NCBI GenBank assembly: GCA_934307185.1
Contig: CAKRCJ010000153.1
Coordinates: 1-5,897 of the forward strand
Direction of reading: 5' to 3'
Source: an uncultured Roseburia sp.
Lineage (GTDB): Bacteria > Bacillota > Clostridia > Lachnospirales > Lachnospiraceae
Length of the DNA stretch: 5,897 nucleotides
This document shows, in pieces, positions 1 to 5,340 of this stretch (position 1 is the stretch's first letter; each line of letters starts with the position of its first letter). Both the position numbers and the translations under genes were made by a program. Under the pieces are notes generated by a model, which saw only the letters and a program-made list of their open reading frames with translations, was not told the origin of the DNA and did not search any database.

Positions 1-1557
1 GCAGTCTTTATCGATTGCAAAAAGTAACGGTTCTGCATACATTTTTAAAACAGCAAGTTCATAAATCAATGCGGAATTAAACATCACATCCGCACCCTCC
101 TGGAATGGGAAAATATTTTTTTCCTCGCCTCTGCGCACAGAGTCCCACATCGCAATGGTCTCTTTTGCTGAGGTTCCTCTTGTTCTGGCATCACGGACAA
201 TTCTTCTTATCATTCTTCCGTCCGTCGTCGGCAGACAGTTATGCTCATCAATATTTAACTGCGTTAAAGCACTGATATAAATTTTAAACTTGCTTTCTAC
301 CGGTAAGGAATAGGAAAGTTTATCGTTAAGTCCATGAATTCCTTCGATTACTAAAACATCATCTTTTTCAAGCGTCATGTATTTGTCTTTATACTCTCTT
401 CTTCCGGTTTTAAAATTAAAAATAGGAAGATTTACTGTTTTTCCTGCAAGAAGTTCATTCATGTCATGATTAAACAGCTCTACATCCAAAGCACCTAAAC
501 ATTCCAAATCCAGTTCCCCGTTCTCATCCCTTGGACAGATATCACGATTGATATAATAATCATCTAACGGAAACGGATGAGGATTTAAACCTTTTGCTGC
601 AAGCTGGATGGACAATCTGTGTGAAAAAGTTGTCTTACCGGAAGATGACGGTCCCGCAATCATAATAAACTTTTTATCCTTTGCCGAGACAATCTGCTGT
701 GCCAAAAGTCCGATACGCTCTTCAAATAATGCTTCCTGTGTCAATATCATCTGCTGTGTCTTACCGGCAGCAATCGCATCATTTAATGCTCCAATCGTAT
801 CAATCTCTAACATTTTTCCCCAGTTTCTTGAGGTTTTTAATGTGTGAAACAGCTTCTGTGCCGGAACAAACTCTGCCACCTCTTTCGTATTCTTATCCGG
901 GAATAACAGCATAAATCCATCTTCATATACCATCACATCATAATATCTTAAATATCCTGTTGATGGTACCATAAAACCATAGAAGTAATCCATGTAATGG
1001 TCTAATTCATAGATATTTACCCTTGAACTTCTCCGGTAACGAAACAGTTTCTCTTTGTCCTTCATTCCAAGTTCATGAAACAACGCAATAGCATCATCTG
1101 TATTCACACTTTTTTTCTGGATGTCAATATCAGCTACCACCATGCGGTACATTTCATTTTTTATGTCCAGAGCATCTTTTTCTGTTGTTTTTACAACACT
1201 TTCTTCCTCTGCTTCTGTTTTTACGAGTTCACAGTAGTAGCCCTGTCCAATGGAATACTTTACACGTACACCAATTTTTTCTTTTCCCCACAGATTATAA
1301 ACAGCCTTCTGCATTAAAAGCGTAACGCTTCTTCTGTACGCTTTTCGTCCTGTCTTGTCTGCGGTCGTTATAAATTCGATGTTTCCGTCCGCTGCTGCTT
1401 TTTTATTAAGCTCCCGCAGACGGTTATTATATAATGCAAGTACAATATCATCTTCAAACTGTGTCTGATAATCCTGTGCAATTTTAAGAAAACTTGTTCC
1501 CTTTGGATATTCTTTTTTCTCCCCCAATATCATTAATGAAACTGTCTCTTCTGACAT
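1..1557 (-). CDS. TGS-SAD-P-loop kinase fusion ('nucleoside kinase', uridine kinase-like), 3' end cut by window
   Basis: An open frame of 519 codons runs from ATG at 1557 to base 1 with no stop. Family members are usually about 550 residues, so some 30-40 C-terminal residues are probably missing. Residues about 5-65 look like a TGS domain. Residues about 70-240 align with the second additional (editing) domain of threonyl-tRNA synthetase, for example RRSVTLLM at 75-82 and VPSTG at 197-201. Residues about 295-519 are a uridine kinase/phosphoribulokinase-type P-loop NTPase: Walker A GPSSSGKTT at 302-310, acidic pair D332-D333 followed by YY, Walker-B-like VIEGIHG at 403-409, and the arginine-rich IRRIVRD lid region at 450-456. 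The protein is probably cytosolic and phosphorylates a nucleoside or similar small molecule with ATP/GTP. The substrate cannot be read from the sequence. The start is supported by GGGGTGAT five bases upstream. The gene follows the VanW gene after 23 bases, probably co-transcribed. The domain assignment is confident; the exact function is not. Confidence 0.9.
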   Translation of the reverse strand, partial: MSEETVSLMILGEKKEYPKGTSFLKIAQDYQTQFEDDIVLALYNNRLRELNKKAAADGNIEFITTADKTGRKAYRRSVTLLMQKAVYNLWGKEKIGVRVKYSIGQGYYCELVKTEAEEESVVKTTEKDALDIKNEMYRMVVADIDIQKKSVNTDDAIALFHELGMKDKEKLFRYRRSSRVNIYELDHYMDYFYGFMVPSTGYLRYYDVMVYEDGFMLLFPDKNTKEVAEFVPAQKLFHTLKTSRNWGKMLEIDTIGALNDAIAAGKTQQMILTQEALFEERIGLLAQQIVSAKDKKFIMIAGPSSSGKTTFSHRLSIQLAAKGLNPHPFPLDDYYINRDICPRDENGELDLECLGALDVELFNHDMNELLAGKTVNLPIFNFKTGRREYKDKYMTLEKDDVLVIEGIHGLNDKLSYSLPVESKFKIYISALTQLNIDEHNCLPTTDGRMIRRIVRDARTRGTSAKETIAMWDSVRRGEEKNIFPFQEGADVMFNSALIYELAVLKMYAEPLLFAIDKDC

Positions 1558-1562
1558 ATGTC

Positions 1563-1570
1563 ATCACCCC
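1563..1570 (-). promoter_or_regulatory. Shine-Dalgarno site of the TGS-kinase gene
   Basis: The minus strand reads GGGGTGAT, a 7 of 8 match to the GAGGTGAT part of the consensus, ending five bases before the ATG at 1557. It lies in the 23-base gap after the VanW stop codon. It fixes the start of the kinase gene and supports its translation independently of the upstream gene. Confidence 0.75.
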
Positions 1571-1580
1571 ATTGTCCTGA

Positions 1581-2429
1581 TTATAACTGCTGAATAAGCG
1601 TTACCGTCACTGTTCCATTCTCCATGTCTACTGCAGCAGAAATCTGTAACGGTGTATTTAATGTATTTACAAATTTCAAATCCTTTGCCGTACCTGAAAT
1701 TGTTGCATCTCTGCCTGCCGGCACATAAGCGACCGGAAGAGAATGCGGATATCTCTCGGTTGCCGGAATTCCTGCATCTAACAATGCAGAATATAAGGTA
1801 GAGGATACCTGACAAATTCCTCCGCCAATTCCAACACCATGTTTTCCACTGATATAAATTGGTGCTTCCACATATCCGTTCTCTGTTGTTCTTGGCAATA
1901 CGGTCTTACTGAAAGAAAACGTTTCTCCCGGCTTAAGTACAACGCCGTTAATTCTTGCTGCTGAAACTGCTATATTATTTGCTCTTGATGCTTTCGGGTC
2001 AAATGTTGTTGTGCACGTAGCTTTCACAACACTATTCTGCGTGGTACCTGCCGCTGCAATCAGACTTGTGGCATTTCTGCCTTCTTTTGCACCATAGGTT
2101 ACATAGTGTGTGCAGTAAGAAGCCAAATCGTTTCCGAACGCTGCCTGTAAGTCAGGATAATTTGTCTTATAAACCTGTACATTAAAATCTGCGCAGCCGC
2201 TTCTTCCCTCTTTAATTCCATTTGTCACAAAATGTTCAAACAGCTTCTGTGCATCATATCCGATTGCAGTCTGCAAATCCGGATAGGTATTATAATAATA
2301 GTCCGCATCAAAAACTGCCTGGTATGCAGCCGTCTTTGCAGATGTCTTCGCTGCTTCTGTTGTTACGGTTCCTCCAAATAGCATACATACGCTGAGCAAA
2401 ACAGCTAAAATCCAAGTCCTTCTTTTCAT
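1581..2429 (-). CDS. secreted VanW-domain protein with two N-terminal EGR repeats
   Basis: This is a 282-residue exported protein. Residues 1-26 form a signal peptide: MKRR, then a hydrophobic core (WILAVLLSVCMLFGG), with likely cleavage after TTEA. Residues 40-78 and 82-120 are two copies of a 39-residue repeat built on 'F-x3-Y...YPDLQ...G-D...H-(F/Y)-V-T-x-G-x-KEGR', a type seen in secreted proteins of Clostridia. Residues about 140-282 are a VanW-type domain with the signature GIGGGICQVSSTLY at 201-214, then HSLP at 229-232 and GRDATIS at 239-245. VanW is named from some vancomycin-resistance clusters, but its biochemical role is not settled, and nothing here indicates resistance. An in-frame GTG at 2447 would add six residues (MRGKIF). 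I prefer ATG at 2429 because the GAGAGGAAAG Shine-Dalgarno lies inside that extension and the signal peptide then starts with the usual M-K-R-R. The gene probably has its own promoter overlapping the fbp end and is co-transcribed with the kinase gene. Confidence 0.9.
   Translation of the reverse strand: MKRRTWILAVLLSVCMLFGGTVTTEAAKTSAKTAAYQAVFDADYYYNTYPDLQTAIGYDAQKLFEHFVTNGIKEGRSGCADFNVQVYKTNYPDLQAAFGNDLASYCTHYVTYGAKEGRNATSLIAAAGTTQNSVVKATCTTTFDPKASRANNIAVSAARINGVVLKPGETFSFSKTVLPRTTENGYVEAPIYISGKHGVGIGGGICQVSSTLYSALLDAGIPATERYPHSLPVAYVPAGRDATISGTAKDLKFVNTLNTPLQISAAVDMENGTVTVTLIQQL
2070..2186 (-). repeat. EGR repeat unit 2 (protein-level, 39 residues)
   Basis: Codes for residues 82-120 of the VanW protein. 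It starts with FNVQVY, has NYPDLQ in the middle and ends HYVTYGAKEGRNA. Only three residues separate it from unit 1. Together the two units occupy the space between the signal peptide and the VanW domain, where other VanW proteins often carry a different peptidoglycan-binding-like domain. A wall-binding or spacer role is inference. Confidence 0.8.
2196..2312 (-). repeat. EGR repeat unit 1 (protein-level, 39 residues)
   Basis: Codes for residues 40-78 of the VanW protein. It starts with FDADYY, has YPDLQ in the middle and ends HFVTNGIKEGRSG. It aligns without gaps with unit 2, sharing the Phe start, the sixth-position Tyr, YPDLQ, a G-x-D pair, His, Val-Thr, Gly and KEGR. DNA identity is low enough that this is an old duplication. 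Confidence 0.8.
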
Positions 2430-2436
2430 AAAAATC

Positions 2437-2446
2437 TTTCCTCTCA
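2437..2446 (-). promoter_or_regulatory. Shine-Dalgarno site that decides the VanW start
   Basis: The minus strand reads GAGAGGAAAG, with the AGGA core nine bases before the ATG at 2429. The alternative GTG start at 2447 lies just upstream of this site and has only A-rich sequence before it (AACAAAAGAAAAT). The ATG at 2429 is therefore the likelier start. Confidence 0.65.
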
Positions 2447-2501
2447 CATTTTCTTTTGTTTTTTCCAGACATTTTACAAAATAACTGAAAAATATAGTTT
2501 T

Positions 2502-2530
2502 ATTATAGCACTTTTATATATTTTCTACAA
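2502..2530 (-). promoter_or_regulatory. candidate sigma-A promoter for the VanW-kinase unit
   Basis: On the minus strand, TTGTAG (2525-2530) is followed after 17 bases by a perfect TATAAT (2502-2507). The -35 box matches only the TTG of TTGACA, but the spacing is ideal and the -10 is exact. The promoter overlaps the last fbp codons. It would give a leader of about 65 bases before the VanW ATG. No clear terminator separates fbp from VanW, so read-through from fbp is also possible. Confidence 0.5.
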
Positions 2531-4469
2531 TTGTTCCTTCCCTGTATGCAACAAGAAGTGCTTCCAAATCTTTGATATTGTCCCGCATCACTTTTCCGTT
2601 ATCCGTGTCTGCAACCGTCTTACGTTTTACCACATGCTGGACTAAAATCGTATGGGAAACGATATCCGTTCCATCGGAAACTGCCTTTTCTACTGACTCG
2701 AATGGTTCATGTGCCGCTAATACCAGTCCGTAAGAATTGTAAATTAACGTATATCCTGCAATTCCGGTTTTCGGCTGATATGCCTTGGAAAAACCACCAT
2801 CAATAATTAAAAGCTTTCCGTTGCATTTTACCGGGGACTCTCCTTTTTTCGCTTCAATCGGGATGTGTCCATTAATAATATGCGCTTCTTCTCCATATAG
2901 ACCAAATTCCGAAAGTATGGCATTTACAACTTCTTCTTTTTCCAACAGGACATAATATGGATTTTTCGGTTCCGTATGCGTTGTCTTATCGGCAATAAAA
3001 TAACGCTCAAAGGTTGTCATCTTTTCTTTTCCAAAAACCGGGGAATTTTTATTTTCCCAGATAAACCAGAGAATATCGACTCCCTTTTTCTTTTCCTCCG
3101 GGTCAATGGAATAGTAACCTTTCCTTGCATAGCTTTCTAACACATCATACAGCTCTTTTCCTGCATATTCTTTTCCATAGACATTTACTTTGGTAAAAGT
3201 TCCATCTGCATTCATCGGAACACAGCCATGATATAAAAGATTGCCATTGTATACATTATACATGCTTCCTTTTGTAAACAGAAAACGTACCTGCTTCTGT
3301 AGCTTTTCACAGTTTAAAAAAGCTGTCGTAAGCCGCTCCATTACATCCGCTTCATCCGGGGAAAGCTCATATGGATGCTCCCAGTCAATTGTCGGGAAAT
3401 TCGTATCTTTCAGCTTATATTCTTTTCCGTAAACAATCACCGTTCCCTCCTCAATATTTATCTTATCGAGAAGCAGTCTGTCATCCATCTGAAACTCCGG
3501 ATGCTCTTTTATTAACTGTCCTTCTAATTTAAACTGCATGATTGTAATGGCTTTATGCATTTTTTCGTCTAACATGGCATCTCTGACGTCATATTCGTCT
3601 TCCCTGTAGTCTAATTTAAAACAACTGCAAGGATCCTTGTCATACCGGTTCATGGCAAGTCTTGCCAGTGGCACAAGATTAATTCCATATCCGTCTTCTA
3701 ATAAATTTAAGTTTCCGTATTTTGCAGAAATTCTTATCACATTACAGATTAATGCAGCATTTCCTGCGGCTGCTCCCATCCACGAAACATCATGATTTCC
3801 CCACTGGATATCAACCGAATGATGTGACATTAATGTATCCATGACAAGATTCGGATACGGACCTCTGTCAAAAATATCACCGACCACATGCAGATGGTCT
3901 ACGACCAGCCGCCTGATTAAATTACAGAAGGCAACGATAAGCTCTGCCGCACGGCCTGTTCTTATGACAGAATTAATGATTTCATTATAATAGGCTTCCT
4001 GGTCCGAAACATCCGGTCTGCCTGTTAAAAGTTCTTCTATGACATAAGCAAAATCCTTTGGCAGAGCTTTTCTGACTTTTGAACGCGTATATTTGGACGA
4101 TGCGCTTTTGCACACACGGATTAGCCGGTAAAGTGTCACTTTGTACCAGTCCTCGATATTCTCCTCCGTTTTTAAAACCTGTTCCATCTTCTGTTCCGGA
4201 TAATAAATCAGCGTGGCAATTGCTTTCTTCTCTGCCTGACTGATGGCATTGGAAAATTCATCCTCAATTTTACGCTTGATTGCCCCGGAACCATTTTTTA
4301 TCACATGCTCAAACTGGTCATACTCCCCATGAATATCCGTAATAAAATGTTCGGTTCCCTTTGGCAGGCTTAAGATTGCCTGTAAATTAATGATTTCCGT
4401 TGCTGCTGATGCAACGGTCGGATATTGTTTTGCAAGACTTTTTAAATAACGAAGCTCATTCTGCTGCAT
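2514..4469 (-). CDS. fbp: fructose-1,6-bisphosphatase, class III
   Basis: This 651-residue cytosolic enzyme hydrolyses fructose 1,6-bisphosphate to fructose 6-phosphate, the committed step of gluconeogenesis. It is the large class III (Firmicutes) type, unrelated to the classical 330-residue enzyme; the Bacillus subtilis protein is about 670 residues and has a longer N-terminus. The metallophosphatase motifs are all present in order: TDIHGEY at 44-50 (metal ligands D45, H47), VVGDIFDRG at 195-203 (D198, D201), WGNHD at 223-227, YHG at 413-415, INGHIP at 532-537 and IIDGGFSKAYQ at 555-565. An insert of about 180 residues between the GNHD and YHG motifs is normal for this class. ATG at 4469 is supported by AGGATGGTGA upstream. 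dapB ends 21 bases before it, so the two are probably co-transcribed. In B. subtilis the enzyme responds to AMP (inhibitor) and phosphoenolpyruvate (activator); whether this one does cannot be seen. No frameshift or missing key residue was found. Confidence 0.97.
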   Translation of the reverse strand: MQQNELRYLKSLAKQYPTVASAATEIINLQAILSLPKGTEHFITDIHGEYDQFEHVIKNGSGAIKRKIEDEFSNAISQAEKKAIATLIYYPEQKMEQVLKTEENIEDWYKVTLYRLIRVCKSASSKYTRSKVRKALPKDFAYVIEELLTGRPDVSDQEAYYNEIINSVIRTGRAAELIVAFCNLIRRLVVDHLHVVGDIFDRGPYPNLVMDTLMSHHSVDIQWGNHDVSWMGAAAGNAALICNVIRISAKYGNLNLLEDGYGINLVPLARLAMNRYDKDPCSCFKLDYREDEYDVRDAMLDEKMHKAITIMQFKLEGQLIKEHPEFQMDDRLLLDKINIEEGTVIVYGKEYKLKDTNFPTIDWEHPYELSPDEADVMERLTTAFLNCEKLQKQVRFLFTKGSMYNVYNGNLLYHGCVPMNADGTFTKVNVYGKEYAGKELYDVLESYARKGYYSIDPEEKKKGVDILWFIWENKNSPVFGKEKMTTFERYFIADKTTHTEPKNPYYVLLEKEEVVNAILSEFGLYGEEAHIINGHIPIEAKKGESPVKCNGKLLIIDGGFSKAYQPKTGIAGYTLIYNSYGLVLAAHEPFESVEKAVSDGTDIVSHTILVQHVVKRKTVADTDNGKVMRDNIKDLEALLVAYREGTIVENI

Positions 4470-4473
4470 TTGT

Positions 4474-4482
4474 CACCATCCT
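4474..4482 (-). promoter_or_regulatory. Shine-Dalgarno site of fbp
   Basis: The minus strand reads AGGATGGTG, resembling the AGGAGGTG consensus with one extra base, and ends four bases before the fbp ATG. It lies within the 21-base dapB-fbp gap, which has no room for a separate promoter. This supports a shared transcript. Confidence 0.6.
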
Positions 4483-4490
4483 GTTTTTTC

Positions 4491-5252
4491 CTAGTATTCT
4501 TTAATCACATCACTCATATCATAAAAGCCTGCCGGTTTTCCTGCCAAAAACTTTGCAGCCTGCACAGCACCCTTTGCAAAAACAGCTTTGGAATAAGCCG
4601 TATGCTTAAACTCAATGACTTCATCCTGTCCTGCAAAAATCACTTCATGCTCTCCGACAATATTTCCTCCGCGGACAGCAGAAATTCCAATCTCATATTT
4701 GTCTCTCTTTTTACGCTCTTTGCTGCGGTCATAGGTGTATTCATACTTGTTCTCTAACGCCTCGTTCATAGAGTCAGCAAGTGCAAGTGCGGTTCCGCTT
4801 GGTGCATCTAATTTCTGATTATGGTGTTTTTCTACAATCTCCATATCAAAGCCTGCCGGAGCAAGTGTTAAGGCTGCTTTTTTCAGTAACTCCATTAACA
4901 TATTAATTCCAAGTGACATGTTTGCTGATTTTAAAACAGCTGTCTTTTCACTGACCTTTTTTGCCTCCTCAAGCTGTGCCTCTGAAAGCCCTGTTGTGCA
5001 TAATACAACCGGAACATTTTTTTCTGCACTGTACACTAAAAGGTCGTCCACTGCTTTTGCATTGGAAAAGTCAATGATAACATCTGCCTTCACATCACAG
5101 AGGGAAATGTTTTTAAAAACCGGATAATCATTTTTTATCCCATCATATAAATCAATCCCTGCAACAATCTCAATCTCTGCGTCCTCTTTGCACATCGTAG
5201 TGATTGTCTGTCCCATTTTTCCATTGCATCCATGCATAATTGCTCTAACCAT
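4491..5252 (-). CDS. dapB: 4-hydroxy-tetrahydrodipicolinate reductase
   Basis: This 253-residue cytosolic enzyme reduces the DapA product with NAD(P)H to tetrahydrodipicolinate, on the route to diaminopimelate and lysine. The length is normal for the family. The N-terminal Rossmann domain shows the dinucleotide loop HGCNGKMG at 7-14 and AGID at 31-34. The acidic D34 at the end of the second strand suggests NADH can be used, which is inference. VIIDFSN at 58-64 and CTTGLS at 85-90 are typical cofactor-contacting strands. The C-terminal catalytic domain carries the signature EKHHNQKLDAPSGTA at 141-155, with H143, H144 and K147 matching the catalytic His-His-Lys set. RGGNIVGEH at 194-202 and FKHTAYSK at 216-223 are also conserved. 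AGGA ten bases before ATG at 5252 supports the start. It lies 87 bases after dapA and 21 bases before fbp in the same orientation. Confidence 0.97.
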   Translation of the reverse strand: MVRAIMHGCNGKMGQTITTMCKEDAEIEIVAGIDLYDGIKNDYPVFKNISLCDVKADVIIDFSNAKAVDDLLVYSAEKNVPVVLCTTGLSEAQLEEAKKVSEKTAVLKSANMSLGINMLMELLKKAALTLAPAGFDMEIVEKHHNQKLDAPSGTALALADSMNEALENKYEYTYDRSKERKKRDKYEIGISAVRGGNIVGEHEVIFAGQDEVIEFKHTAYSKAVFAKGAVQAAKFLAGKPAGFYDMSDVIKEY

Positions 5253-5262
5253 AATTTTTAAA

Positions 5263-5269
5263 TCCTGCC
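5263..5269 (-). promoter_or_regulatory. Shine-Dalgarno site of dapB
   Basis: The minus strand reads GGCAGGA, followed by ten A/T bases and then the dapB ATG at 5252. The spacing is a little long but workable. No better start codon lies nearby in frame. Confidence 0.5.
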
Positions 5270-5306
5270 TTTCGTATTTTCGTTTTTTCTCTTTTTAAAA
5301 TGTAAG

Positions 5307-5330
5307 AGGGAGCCGCACAGGCAGCTCCCT
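5307..5330 (-). terminator. strong intergenic hairpin between dapA and dapB (weak or partial terminator, or RNA-processing/stability element)
   Basis: Ten bases after the dapA stop, the minus-strand RNA can form a continuous 10-pair stem, AGGGAGCTGC with GCGGCTCCCT (one U-G pair), closed by the four-base loop CUGU. The bases after it (CUCUUACAUUUU) are only moderately U-rich, so termination towards dapB may be partial. On the plus strand the same bases have one A-C mismatch but are followed by TTCTTTTT, a better terminator tail. No plus-strand gene needs it. A role in setting the ratio of dapA to dapB-fbp transcript is inference. Confidence 0.55.
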
Positions 5331-5340
5331 TCTTTTTAAA

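Noticed and set aside
608..1317. Plus-strand frames opposite the TGS-kinase gene
   Set aside because: They are antisense to well-conserved kinase and SAD-domain coding sequence, with no ribosome sites or family likeness.
1564..1815. Minus-strand frame of 83 codons overlapping the end of the VanW gene
   Set aside because: It lies wholly over the conserved VanW domain in another frame and gives a sequence without recognisable motifs. It is a shadow.
2376..2429. Lipobox (LSVC) in the VanW signal peptide
   Set aside because: The residue before Cys is Val, not Gly/Ala/Ser, and the hydrophobic core continues past the Cys to a better signal peptidase I site after TTEA.
4470..4757. Plus-strand frame of 95 codons opposite the end of dapB, with a hydrophobic C-terminus
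   Set aside because: It lies antisense to conserved dapB codons and has no Shine-Dalgarno. The hydrophobic end arises from the complement of dapB codons.
5253..5306. Promoter in front of dapB
   Set aside because: CTTACA resembles a -35 box, but no acceptable -10 lies 16-18 bases downstream. The region is simply A-rich.
5307..5340. Simple plus-strand terminator with TTCTTTTT tail
   Set aside because: No plus-strand gene ends here, since dapA and dapB are both on the minus strand, and the stem has an A-C mismatch in plus-strand RNA. I annotated the hairpin on the minus strand and noted the asymmetry.
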